A stretch of 36,731 nt of DNA, from contig JASJCJ010000034.1 of NCBI GenBank assembly GCA_030066045.1, positions 1 to 36,731 on the forward strand. Direction: 5' to 3'. The DNA comes from Calothrix sp. MO_167.B12. GTDB lineage: Bacteria; Cyanobacteriota; Cyanobacteriia; Cyanobacteriales; Nostocaceae. Under the pieces are notes generated by a model. That model ran no database searches, was not told the origin of the DNA, and saw only the letters and a program-made list of their open reading frames with translations. Position 1 is the stretch's first letter. Each line of letters opens with the position of its first letter. This document shows positions 17,918-27,345 of the stretch, in pieces. Both the position numbers and the translations under genes were made by a program.

Positions 17918-20900
17918 ATGAAATCCCAAGTAAAAAAAAGTAAACCGAAAATTTTGGTTGTTGATGATGAACAAGACAACCTAGACTTACTTTACCGCAC
18001 CTTTTATCGTCAATATAAGGTGCTGAAAGCGACTTCTGGTCCTGATGCACTCAATTTATTGGCAGAAGAAGGGGAGGTGGCTGTAATCATCTCCGATCAA
18101 AGAATGCCAATGATGAGCGGGACAGAATTTTTGAGTTTAACAGCAACTCAATACCCAGACATTATCAGGATAATTTTAACTGGCTACACCGATGTAGAAG
18201 ATTTGGTGGATGCCATCAATACTGGTAAGGTCTTCAAGTATGTGACTAAACCTTGGGAACCAGAAGAGCTAGCAGCCGTTGTTCGTCAAGCTCTAGACAC
18301 TCACAATGTTCTCAAAGCTAGGACTCAGGAGCTAACTCGCACTTTACGTCAAGAATCTCTGTTAAATACGGTCACAAATACCATTCGCGGGGCTTTAGAC
18401 TATCGACAAATTCTGCAAACCATTGTTGACAGTGTAGGTCGTATGTTGGAAGTGGATGTATGCCTTTTGCGTCCTTTTCAAGATGGCAAGTTAGTAGGTG
18501 AAGGATTTATATATCAAAATCCAGCTACCTTTGAGCAAATAGATGAATCAACCGAGAATTCTGCCCATCTGTCTCTATTAACTGAAACAGTGTGGGAAAC
18601 GGATGAAGTCCTGGTAATTCAAGATGTTGCCAACGATGAACGGATTTCTGGGGATGCCCAGGAACTGCAACAACGTGCCATTGCTTTTGCCAAAGCTAAT
18701 ATTTCTTCGAGCTTAATTGTACCTTTAATCTGTCGCCAAGAGTTAATGGCTGTAATGGCTTTGCACCAATGCGTTAGGGCAGAGGAGTCTCCAGAGCATC
18801 ACCAAATGTTGTGGGCGGATGATGAAGTCAAAATGTTGATGATGTTGGCAGATCAAGCCGCTTTAGCTTTATCTCAGGCTTATGCTTACGAACAAGTGCG
18901 TTCTTTGGCAAAACGAGAAGCCCTAATTAATACTATTACCAGTGCCATTCGCTCTAGCTTAGATCCACAGGAAATTTTTGCCGCTATTACTCAACAACTA
19001 GGACAGGCATTACAAGTTGATGGTTGTGTCTTATCTTTGTGGACAGAGGAAGATAAGTATGTGCACTGTGTGGGTTTATATGATGCTACAACAAACATAG
19101 AAAATCAAATTTCTAATCATACAAACATTAATAATCAGCAATTACCCCAGTCTCAAGTACCCATTCAAGGTAATCCGATTCTTCAGGAGATGTTGCGGAC
19201 TCAAGAACCCGTAATCGTTGGAGATATGAATGATATTGCTCCCGAAGATAAGGGGTTTGATTTACCTTTGAGGGATAGATCGCGATCGCTAATGGTGGTT
19301 CCCTTGTTAGCAGATGGTAAAAGTATTGGCAGTATCACCCTACGTGAAATAGATCGATCCCGCCAGTGGAGTAATTCGGAGATTGAACTGGCAAAATCCG
19401 TGGCAGCTCAAGCTGCACTTGCTGTACAACAATCTCGCTTATACCAGAAAACCCGAGAACAAGCAGAAAGGTTATTAGAACTAGATAAACAAAAAACAGA
19501 ATTTTTCCAAAATATATCCCACGAATTCCGTACCCCCATCACTTTAATTCAAGGACCACTAGAATCAGCAGTCTCCACAGGTGAGGGTTTATCCTCCGAA
19601 CAAAGTGCGATCGCTCTGCGGAATTCCCGACGTTTGCTCAGGCTAGTAAATCAATTGCTAGATCTCCAACGTCTTGATGCTAAGAGGATGCAACCTAGTT
19701 TCCGTCCTTGTGATTTAGCAGAATTTGTTAAACAAATTGTCGAGTCATTTACTCCTTACTGCGAGAAAAAAGGACTCAGTGTAGTTACGAAATTAGAATC
19801 CTGTCCCCAGGTATATTTAGATGCCGAAAAATTTGACAAGGTAGTTTATAATCTCCTGTCTAATGCCATGAAATTCACCCCAGAGAATGGGACTATTAGT
19901 ATTAGCCTGGAAAATAATGGGAAACAATGCGTGCTACAGGTACGGGATACTGGCATTGGCATTGCAGAACAGCAAATTCCCCATTTATTCGAGCGTTTCC
20001 GCCAAGCGGAAGGTTCAGAGAATCGTTCCTATGAAGGTACGGGTTTAGGTTTGGCACTAGTTAAGGAATTAGTGGAAGTACATGGAGGAGCAGTATCTGT
20101 AGAGTCAGTTTATGGTGAAGGCACTACCTTTATAGTGTCATTAATACCTGGCGCAAAACACTTACCTCCAGAACAGATTCAAGAAGCATCTACGGAAGTA
20201 AATATAAATCGTGCTGCAGTAGAGTTAGCCGATCTAGAATTAATTGAATCTATAGAAGATATTGAAAATATTACGGTAGAACTACCTCAAGAGAAGGAAT
20301 ATCAAAATTCAACCAATGGTAAAGGACACTTAATTCTGGTTGTAGATGATAATCCAGATTTACGAACCTATGTATCTAATACCCTGATAAATAGTGGATA
20401 TAAAGTAAAAACTGCTCGCAACGGTGCAGAAGGCTTTCAGGTAGCTCAGGAAATCACCCCTAGTCTGATTATCAGTGATTTGATGATGCCTTTAGTATCT
20501 GGATTGGATATGATTCAGATGATTCGTAATCACGAAAATTTAAGGGGAATACCAATTATCTTATTAACAGCCAAGGTAGATGAAGAAACCAGAATTAGTG
20601 GTACAGAAAAGGGTGCAGATGCCTACTTAGCTAAACCATTTAATGATCGGGAACTTCTAGCAGAGGTCAGGAATCTTTTAGCCTTGAAGGAAAATGAGAG
20701 GCGGGTTATGGAATTAAATTCCTATCTCACAGAATCCGTACTCCAGCGTTTTCTTCCACCTGCATTGGTAGAAAAGGCATCACATGGAGATTTAACCCTT
20801 GATTTACGTCCCGAACCACGGTTAATTACCGTTCTTTTTAGTGACATTGTTGGTTTTACGCAATTATCTAATACTCTCAGGTCTAAAAAAGTAGCAGAAT

Positions 20901-21415
20901 TACTCAATGAGTATTTGTCAGCCATGACTAAGGATGTATTTGACAATGGCGGTACTGTGGATAAATTTATGGGTGATGCTATTTTAGCCTTGTTTGGTGC
21001 TCCAGAAGACCTCACACCTAACGAGCAAGTACGCCGTGCAATTAATACTGCCAGAGCTATGTATCGTTCTTTAGATAAATTAAATCAGAAATGGCGAGAA
21101 CGAGGTTTGTTTGACACTGATGGACGTTCTGGTCTGCAATTCCGGTGTGGTATTCACCAAGGTACAGCCGTTGTGGGAATGTTTGGTAGTAGGGAACGTG
21201 CTGATTATACAGCCATTGGTCCGAGTGTGAATATTGCTGCTAGGTTGCAGAGTGCAGCCGAACCTGGTGGAATTTTAGTATCTGCTGCGGTGGCAGATTA
21301 TTTAGAAGATGAGGAAATTACTAAGGGTCATCCTTTAGAATTAAAGGGAGTTGATGAAACAGTTTTAAGTTTTTCTGTTACACCAAAGATACCAGAGATT
21401 TTAGCAAATCTATAA
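17918..21415 (+). CDS. cyaC: CyaC-type hybrid sensor kinase and class III adenylate cyclase
   Basis: I chose ATG 17918 (1165 residues), which has a GGGAA ribosome-binding site, over an in-frame TTG six codons earlier. The order is receiver 1 (10-128, phospho-acceptor D60), two GAF domains (about 150-325 and 335-500), histidine kinase with H535 (NISHEFRTP) and an ATPase domain (GTGLGLALVKEL), receiver 2 (D854) and cyclase. In the cyclase, metal ligands D976 and D1020, adenine-selecting K1016 and T1098, and transition-state residues N1105 and R1109 are all present. This is the layout of Anabaena and Spirulina CyaC, in which phosphotransfer to the receiver activates cAMP synthesis. It is probably cytosolic, since no membrane helix is seen. 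Confidence 0.95.
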   Translation: MKSQVKKSKPKILVVDDEQDNLDLLYRTFYRQYKVLKATSGPDALNLLAEEGEVAVIISDQRMPMMSGTEFLSLTATQYPDIIRIILTGYTDVEDLVDAINTGKVFKYVTKPWEPEELAAVVRQALDTHNVLKARTQELTRTLRQESLLNTVTNTIRGALDYRQILQTIVDSVGRMLEVDVCLLRPFQDGKLVGEGFIYQNPATFEQIDESTENSAHLSLLTETVWETDEVLVIQDVANDERISGDAQELQQRAIAFAKANISSSLIVPLICRQELMAVMALHQCVRAEESPEHHQMLWADDEVKMLMMLADQAALALSQAYAYEQVRSLAKREALINTITSAIRSSLDPQEIFAAITQQLGQALQVDGCVLSLWTEEDKYVHCVGLYDATTNIENQISNHTNINNQQLPQSQVPIQGNPILQEMLRTQEPVIVGDMNDIAPEDKGFDLPLRDRSRSLMVVPLLADGKSIGSITLREIDRSRQWSNSEIELAKSVAAQAALAVQQSRLYQKTREQAERLLELDKQKTEFFQNISHEFRTPITLIQGPLESAVSTGEGLSSEQSAIALRNSRRLLRLVNQLLDLQRLDAKRMQPSFRPCDLAEFVKQIVESFTPYCEKKGLSVVTKLESCPQVYLDAEKFDKVVYNLLSNAMKFTPENGTISISLENNGKQCVLQVRDTGIGIAEQQIPHLFERFRQAEGSENRSYEGTGLGLALVKELVEVHGGAVSVESVYGEGTTFIVSLIPGAKHLPPEQIQEASTEVNINRAAVELADLELIESIEDIENITVELPQEKEYQNSTNGKGHLILVVDDNPDLRTYVSNTLINSGYKVKTARNGAEGFQVAQEITPSLIISDLMMPLVSGLDMIQMIRNHENLRGIPIILLTAKVDEETRISGTEKGADAYLAKPFNDRELLAEVRNLLALKENERRVMELNSYLTESVLQRFLPPALVEKASHGDLTLDLRPEPRLITVLFSDIVGFTQLSNTLRSKKVAELLNEYLSAMTKDVFDNGGTVDKFMGDAILALFGAPEDLTPNEQVRRAINTARAMYRSLDKLNQKWRERGLFDTDGRSGLQFRCGIHQGTAVVGMFGSRERADYTAIGPSVNIAARLQSAAEPGGILVSAAVADYLEDEEITKGHPLELKGVDETVLSFSVTPKIPEILANL

Positions 21416-21521
21416 GTTATCACTAGGGTCTTCTATCATTGAAACAGGTTATTATACATAAGTTTAGGGGTAGTCAGCAAACGGTCAATAGTGACCAAAT
21501 AATTGGTAACTGATAATTGAA

Positions 21522-22982
21522 ATGACACAGGCCATTAGTAACAAAACTCAAGTTAGCAACCAACCCTGGCGACGACATACAGATCCACCAGGCTTATGGT
21601 TTTTAGTGGTTACAGTCTCAGTTATCTTACATTTGTTAGCCATATGGTTAATACGCTTTTCTGGATGGAATTTGTTTGGACAACAAAATTCTGTAACTGT
21701 TGTCCCCATTGATTTTGTAGAAGTGGCTCCAGCTAAAAAAGCTACCAAATTGGGTGTTGGCGATCGCAAATCCACTGCCAAAAGAACGCCAGTAAATTCA
21801 ACCAAGCCAGTCACTCCCAATAATCCTTCTAGAAAAATACCCCAAAAAAATGTAGCTGGGGATGGAATTGCATTAACCGATAACAGGAAAAAAAAGGTTA
21901 CTCCAAAAAAGCGATCGCCTAATGCATCTAAACCTGTTACAAAAAAAACTGCCCCACAAAACAATATTGTTAAAAAACAAGTAACACAGTCAAATAAGAC
22001 TCAGAAAGCCACTCGTCAACAAACTAATCCAACCAATCCCAATACTGGAACCAAGAACCAACCACAAACTCCAACCAATTCCAATACTAGAACCAAGAAC
22101 CAACCACCACAAACTCCAACCACTCCCAATACTGGAACCAAGAACCAACCACCACAAACTCCAACCAATTCCAATACTGGAATCAAGAACCAACCACCAC
22201 AAACTCCAACCAATCCCAATACTGGAACCAAGAACCAACCACAAACTCCAACCACTCCCAATACTAGAACCAAGAACCAACCACCACAAACTCCAACCAA
22301 TTCCAATACTGGAACCAAGAACCAACCACAAACTCCAACCACTCCCAATACTGGAACCAAGAACCAACCACCACAAACTCCAACCAATTCCAATACTGGA
22401 ACCAAGAACCGACCACCACAAACTCCAACCAATCCCAATACTGGAACCAAGAACGGTGATATTGATAAACCATGGGATCGAGCTAGGGAAGAAATTAAAC
22501 TAGGAACGGGACTAAAATTAGATTCCAATGTTCCATCTAATCAACCATCCTCTTCCAGCGATCGCAATCAAGGAGGAGGGATTATAGTCAGAATCGATCC
22601 TTTGTCTCGAAAAGATGTACTGGCATTAAAACTCAGATCAAATGCACCTCCGGATAAGATGGCTGAATATCTGGGTAGCAAACAAGATAGTGTAGCCATT
22701 AATATTCTGACTCAACATCCCGAACTAAAAGCCGCAAACCTGCTTGCCAGCTTAGTAATTGATAAAAATGGTAAATTTGAAGAGGCATTTGTTTTGCGGA
22801 TTACGCCCCAAGAATTAGCTGCCAACAAGACACAATATCAAAAATTTCTCAACACTCATTTCCGCGATCGTAAATTTAAACCAGCTGCCAATAACAACGG
22901 TACTAAGCCAGAAGTTAGTAATTTAATTCTCAAAATAGTCATTGAGGAACCAAATTCACCTGGCTCAATGCTTGAAAATTAG
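21522..22982 (+). CDS. TonB-like membrane-anchored protein with a proline/threonine/asparagine repeat
   Basis: This 486-residue protein has a cytoplasmic start with one membrane helix (about 24-46), then VVPIDFVEVAPAKK, typical of TonB-family anchors. A lysine-rich segment follows, then about ten 14/15-residue repeats of the type NSNTGTKNQPPQTPT (residues about 172-310). The C-terminal domain (about 370-480) has ASLVIDKNGKFEEAFVLRIT and ends with ILKIVIEE, resembling a TonB C-terminal fold. TonB proteins span the periplasm to energise outer-membrane receptors; here the repeat would be the spanning rod. It follows cyaC by 106 bp and may share its transcript. The function is inferred. Confidence 0.7.
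   Translation: MTQAISNKTQVSNQPWRRHTDPPGLWFLVVTVSVILHLLAIWLIRFSGWNLFGQQNSVTVVPIDFVEVAPAKKATKLGVGDRKSTAKRTPVNSTKPVTPNNPSRKIPQKNVAGDGIALTDNRKKKVTPKKRSPNASKPVTKKTAPQNNIVKKQVTQSNKTQKATRQQTNPTNPNTGTKNQPQTPTNSNTRTKNQPPQTPTTPNTGTKNQPPQTPTNSNTGIKNQPPQTPTNPNTGTKNQPQTPTTPNTRTKNQPPQTPTNSNTGTKNQPQTPTTPNTGTKNQPPQTPTNSNTGTKNRPPQTPTNPNTGTKNGDIDKPWDRAREEIKLGTGLKLDSNVPSNQPSSSSDRNQGGGIIVRIDPLSRKDVLALKLRSNAPPDKMAEYLGSKQDSVAINILTQHPELKAANLLASLVIDKNGKFEEAFVLRITPQELAANKTQYQKFLNTHFRDRKFKPAANNNGTKPEVSNLILKIVIEEPNSPGSMLEN
22035..22453 (+). repeat. In-frame 42/45-bp minisatellite
   Basis: About nine and a half units stand in tandem inside the TonB-like gene. Units are 42 or 45 bp; the 3-bp difference is one extra CCA codon, so reading frame is always kept. 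Unit types differ at their first two residues (NP, NS or TP) and are shuffled rather than blocked, which suggests slippage or unequal recombination. Confidence 0.95.
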
Positions 22983-23017
22983 TAAAGGTCGTGTTATAAT
23001 CATGAGGTTGCTAAATT

Positions 23018-23088
23018 GCGGGTGTAGTTTAGTGGTAAAACCTTAGCCTTCCAAGCTAATGATAGGGGTTCGATTCCCCTCACCCGCT
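23018..23088 (+). tRNA. tRNA-Gly(UCC)
   Basis: A full cloverleaf can be drawn. Acceptor GCGGGTG pairs with CACCCGC, the D arm is GTTT/AAAC, and the anticodon stem TTAGC/GCTAA holds the loop CTTCCAA with anticodon TCC. The T arm is AGGGG/CCCCT with loop TTCGATT. CCA is not encoded. It lies 35 bp after the TonB-like gene and is followed by a terminator, then by the dynamin/HNH cassette on the other strand. Confidence 0.97.
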
Positions 23089-23096
23089 TTCTAAGT

Positions 23097-23131
23097 AAAA
23101 CCCCCCAAACATATTGTTTTCGGGGGTTTTT
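23097..23131 (+). terminator. Rho-independent terminator after tRNA-Gly
   Basis: AAAACCCCC pairs with GGGGGTTTT around a loop of about 15 nt, ending in a run of five T. It lies 8 bases after the tRNA. Confidence 0.88.
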
Positions 23132-23342
23132 GCTTTATTGCTAGTCTTAATTAGAGTAGTACTTACGTTCTAATGTTGCAAAAAAAGGAGCGTTAGTGAT
23201 GACTACAAGAACAAAATAACTTGCGAACTGACAAGTCAGTGCTTCGCGCAGTTCCGAATAATTAGTGTTTACCAACATGCGAGGCTTTTATACAATAAGT
23301 TAATATGCAGCTAAATTGTATAAAGTAAAAAACCAGGTTCTT

Positions 23343-23370
23343 GTAGTGCGGGCATCCTGCCCGCTTTATG
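23343..23370. repeat. Palindromic repeat GTAGTGCGGGCA-tcc-TGCCCGCTTT
   Basis: A perfect 7-bp stem GCGGGCA/TGCCCGC lies at 23348-23364. Another copy is at 36593-36626, with one loop base changed and nearly identical flanks. A third, looser relative is at 27935-27952. This copy lies just after the stop codon of the dynamin-like gene and may also act as a terminator for it. Confidence 0.8.
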
Positions 23371-23378
23371 TATACAAT

Positions 23379-25609
23379 TTAGACGCTTAACAGCTTATTG
23401 GAAAAATAGGTATTTACTCTCCAGGCATTAAGCATTTCTTGAATAGATATCAATTCATTGAGATATTCGCTGACTTTGATTCTCTGGTTTTCAAGTTTAG
23501 CAACAATATCAGGAGCTTCGATTTCCCTTGTTGCTCTTTCTTTTAGTAACTGATCAAATTGAAACTGAAATCTATTAATATAGTCATTAATTTGCCTTTC
23601 AGCTTTCCAAAAATCCTCAGATACTTGTTTTTGAATAACTCGCTCAAGCATTCCTTGATTTCTCTCTACTTGTTCATCTATTTTTTGATGTATTCCCTGT
23701 AAGGTTAATCGTAAATCAATTTCATAGAAAGAAATTGTTTCTTGATAGTCAACATCTACTTCATAGACTTTATCAGATTTACAGCATCTACTCTTTTTTC
23801 TTGTCTCTTTTTTAGTTTTAGTAAAAACTTCTTGCTGCTGTTGAATTTTTGCATCAATTCCTGAAAATTCAAATTTAGGGAACTGGATTGGATTAGTATT
23901 GATATCAACTTCTAAGCTTTGTCCAATATATTCAGATAATTTATCAGAGATAGCTTGTATTTCTTGTTGAATTTTTTGAACTAAGCCTTCACGGATTTTT
24001 GTTCCTTCTCTAACTAAACTATCTTGAGTATCCAACCAAAAATTATGTATAATAGGGGTACAGTACTGATTAATTAATTTACCAACTTTTTCAGCTTCTT
24101 TTTTATCTTTGACCCTAATTTTATAAGGATCAGACTCGGAATGACCAGAGAAAAGTGTAACTGCTCCTACAAGAAGACTCCAAAGAGTTTTTTCTTTATG
24201 TTTAGATGAATTTTTCTTACTATTTTTAGCTACTTTATTAATTTCTACCGCTATCTCTTTTTTTGCTTTTTCTGCAAATTGGTTAACTCCTTGGTTAAAT
24301 TTATTTATCAATATTTGCTTCTGCTCTTCTACGGACTTTTTTACAATTGCTACCTTTTGTCTCGCTGAATCAGAGTGTTGTTTGTATCCATCTATTTCTT
24401 TTTGAAGTGCTTCAAATTCTACCTCCCATCCTCGTATTTCAGTTATTAATGTCTCTTCAACAGACTGAGCTGATTTGTTAAAAATAGCTAACACGTCACT
24501 TAATAAATTCCAACCAGAGTTATTAACAACTGTCTGAATAACTGCATTTTCTATGGTTGTTATACCACTATCTTCTAATGCTTTTGGTGCAATATCTTTT
24601 AACTTTGGTACTACAATATCACCATCTTCATCTTCTTCGATATATTTCGCAATAAAAAAGTTTTTGAAATCAGCTTTGTCTTCTGGCGTAGCAATTTTTT
24701 TTTGTATCAATTTTGCTAACAAACCTTTCCATGCACTTGCTGGGTAAATCATTGGTTCAGGGATACCAAATCCAATTAAAGTATTTTTTAAATCTTTAAT
24801 AACATCATCAATAGGTCTATCTTTTTCTGATTTTATATCTATTTTATTCAGGACAAAGTAAATTTTACCTCTATTTTGCGCTAAGAAGTCACTACGCTTT
24901 TCAATCAATTCTTGAAGTAATTCAGAATTAGTATTATCTTTAAATGATGTGTAATCAAGAATGAACAAGATAGCATTACAAGTTCGGAGGACTTCTAAAG
25001 CAGTTTGTTTTAAAGCAATTGTGTTGAAACTAGCTGACTCCCATTCATTAGGACCAGGAGTATCAATTAATTTAAAACCAGAAAGAAATGGCATTTGACT
25101 AATAGCTTCAATAGGGTACTCTAATTTAAAAGATGTAGTGCCATCAACATTATTAGTATTTCTAATTTCATGAGTACGTTTTAAAAATGTTTGCCTAATT
25201 TCTTGTGCTTTACCTTCTACTAAAACTACAGGTTTTCGTTTTCCTTCTTGATATTCTAAAAATCTAGGTGTTTGTCCAACATCAATTGGGCTGATATCGG
25301 TTCTACAAACTGTACAAGCTTCTGACTCACTAGCTAATACTCAGCACCAATTAGAGCATTCAAAAATGTACTCTTACCCGCTTTCATTGCTGCAATGACA
25401 GCTACTTGATATTTTTGTTCCTTTAAAGCTTTCAAACTTTTTTTAATATCATCTTCAATGCTTTGTAATCCCTGGGTCGTATCTCCTTCACTAAGTCTTC
25501 CTGCACGTATTTCTATTAGGTAATTTAAGAGTCTATTGCCAGTATCTTGGATTTTATTATATGTTTCCTGAAAATTTTGGTTATAATTCATGGTATTGTT
25601 AATCTGCAT
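23379..25609 (-). pseudogene. Dynamin-like large GTPase, broken by a one-base frameshift
   Basis: Two adjacent frames together make one protein of about 743 residues. The first (25609 to 25334, 91 codons) holds the P-loop region AAMKAGKSTFLNALIGAEY and then stops. The second, offset by one base, continues at once with ASESEACTVC, DGTTSF (G2), KLIDTPGPNE (G3) and VLNKIDIKSE (G4), and runs to 23379 with long coiled coils. A hydrophobic stretch, LWSLLVGAVTLFSG, could be a membrane paddle. Adding one T in GAGTATTAG at 25334-25342 would give EYLASESE and restore the frame. Bacterial dynamin-like proteins remodel membranes and some act in phage defence. It is the last gene of a four-gene cassette. 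A sequencing error is possible. Confidence 0.85.
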
Positions 25610-25734
25610 ATGTAAAAAAAATTATGGAAATATAACTGATATTAACTTTGTCTATATCTGTACTTAAATTACAAAGCTAATTACAATTTGCAAACCAGAA
25701 AATAGCGTATGAGCATAGATTAATATCAACTATA

Positions 25735-26235
25735 TTATTCTGTTATATTCGATTCATCTGAAAAATACATGGGATTTATAAATTTTTCCCGTTTGACAGC
25801 AGCAATGAGATTGCGTGCATAATAGTCACTAGGAATAAATATTAACTCTTCGTTTATTTGGCAGAGAACATTATTTGTCATTTCTACTGCCTGTACAAAT
25901 TTATTTAAAGCTGTTTCTGTTGGTTCTCTATCAATCTCCCACATCAAAGAAATTAGATATTGCTGCAATCTAACTGCCAAACGCAAACAATCTTTTTCTA
26001 CTTCATCTAAAGCGTGCTGACGAGTTAACTCAACAATCTGCTTTTTACTTTGATCAGCTAATTCATAGTATCTGTTCTCTAAACTTGCATATTTACGATT
26101 TAGTTCATTTGCAATAGTCCGATGATGCTTCGCTGATTGTCTATCATTTTCTCCAGCAGCATGAGTGGTAAAAGTACCTGCAACTGCTCCGACAGCTAAT
26201 CCAAGAGTGCCGAAAATAAAAGGAAGGAAAAACAT
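25735..26235 (-). CDS. Small membrane-anchored helical protein
   Basis: I start it at ATG 26235 (166 residues), leaving 25 bp after the upstream gene; a longer frame from 26295 would overlap that gene. Residues 1-21 (MFFLPFIFGTLGLAVGAVAG) form one membrane segment with a glycine-zipper pattern. Residues 25-95 are a charged helix likely to form a coiled coil (NELNRKYASLENRYYELA). The rest is helical with no motif I recognise. It lies between the HNH-motif gene and the dynamin-like GTPase on the same strand. It could act as membrane adaptor or coiled-coil partner for the GTPase; this is inference from position. Confidence 0.65.
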   Translation of the reverse strand: MFFLPFIFGTLGLAVGAVAGTFTTHAAGENDRQSAKHHRTIANELNRKYASLENRYYELADQSKKQIVELTRQHALDEVEKDCLRLAVRLQQYLISLMWEIDREPTETALNKFVQAVEMTNNVLCQINEELIFIPSDYYARNLIAAVKREKFINPMYFSDESNITE

Positions 26236-26260
26236 AATGAAAGATGGTGGAGTTTGCGTC

Positions 26261-27271
26261 CTAGTGTTCTGGTGGAAGATCAGACAAATCAACATCAGGA
26301 ATGAATTTACTATCTGCTGATGTTAATCCTAGGGATTGAGCGATCGCTACTGATTCTAGATATCGTTTCATTGCTCCTTCGATACCGGGTGGAATAGGTC
26401 TATTTGTAATCTCTTGATTAATTGTTTTATTCTCAGACAAAAAATCTAGATTTTTCCTGTGTTCATAAATCAGTTCGTTCTCAATTTCTTGTAAACGATC
26501 TAGTTCTTGCTGAGTAAGAGATTTGTAATAAGCTCTAACTGTCTGTTTATGATCGTCGAGAATTTTAAAAAATTCATAAATCATACCTGTAGCGCCAACA
26601 ACAGCTAAAGCTGGTGCGACTGTATTTAATGCGATCGCAATTGGTGGACAAGCAGCTGCTACTGTTGTGGTTGCAAATGCAGTTGCGCCTCCAACTGTAC
26701 CGCCAACCGCAGTATCTTTTAATGTTTCTGTAACGGCTTCTTGTGCAGAAATTTCACCGCGAACTACACGAAGCGCATTGGTAAGCATTGAAAATGGTGC
26801 TGTTGTTGCTGCACCAATGGCTACTCCTAGAGGTGTGGCTTGAATACCCGCTTTTACAGCACCTGTTAAATTATCAAAATGCCATTTGGCATCTAATTTC
26901 ATTTGTTCATGCCGACTCATGGGTTTATTACCACGGGCAATATTATCTTTGGCACTTTCCCATTGAATATTCTTTGCTTCATTAGAACCGCCTTGGCTAT
27001 AAGGCTTGATATGACTGGCGTGCTTATCAGATAAGTACTTTTCGGTATTACTAGCAGCAGATTTGCCATCAATCCCTGCTCGTTGAGATGGGGGAATTTT
27101 CTCTAGCATTTCTCGCGCTTGTATACTGCTTCTGGAAGCTTCACCAGGTCGAATCCCACCTTTATATAATCTACGTGAAACACCTAAAGGTAAATCCGAT
27201 AATTTGGCATGGTGAATATTACTATTATTAGCAGCGTTAATAGCGGAATTGCGATGGGAATCATCAGACAT
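26261..27271 (-). CDS. HNH-motif protein with a glycine-zipper membrane region
   Basis: This 336-residue protein has an HNH-nuclease-like core at about 80-118: KHASHIKPYSQGGSNEAKN, with H84, H87, the GG turn and N97/N101, followed by DNIARGNKP. The cysteines found in many HNH domains are absent, and the last histidine is not obvious. Residues about 137-235 are rich in alanine, glycine and threonine and hydrophobic, with two probable membrane-inserting hairpins (VKAGIQATPLGVAIGAA, then AVGGTVGGATAFATTTVAAA). A charged helix (about 240-285) and tail follow. The mix of a nuclease motif and a pore-like segment is characteristic of toxin or defence effectors. It lies second in a four-gene minus-strand cassette. 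Confidence 0.65.
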   Translation of the reverse strand: MSDDSHRNSAINAANNSNIHHAKLSDLPLGVSRRLYKGGIRPGEASRSSIQAREMLEKIPPSQRAGIDGKSAASNTEKYLSDKHASHIKPYSQGGSNEAKNIQWESAKDNIARGNKPMSRHEQMKLDAKWHFDNLTGAVKAGIQATPLGVAIGAATTAPFSMLTNALRVVRGEISAQEAVTETLKDTAVGGTVGGATAFATTTVAAACPPIAIALNTVAPALAVVGATGMIYEFFKILDDHKQTVRAYYKSLTQQELDRLQEIENELIYEHRKNLDFLSENKTINQEITNRPIPPGIEGAMKRYLESVAIAQSLGLTSADSKFIPDVDLSDLPPEH

Positions 27272-27345
27272 GGGTAATTACCTTTTTGGCTTTTATTTTT
27301 ATTTTCCCAGAGTGACAGAAGCAAATACGGTTTCTTAGGAGAGGG

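Noticed and set aside
21990-22453. Possible CRISPR array from regularly spaced repeats
   Set aside because: The units are contiguous, 42/45 bp and nearly identical throughout, with no unique spacers, and lie in frame within a gene.
21990-22528. Two minus-strand reading frames of 143 and 170 codons rich in W, L, V and G
   Set aside because: They are antisense to the TonB-like gene's minisatellite. The repeat length is a multiple of three, so several frames stay open without being genes.
25325-25345. Programmed -1 ribosomal frameshift in the GTPase gene
   Set aside because: The direction would be right, but no slippery heptamer of the X-XXY-YYZ type is present at GAGTATTAG and no clear downstream pseudoknot was seen.
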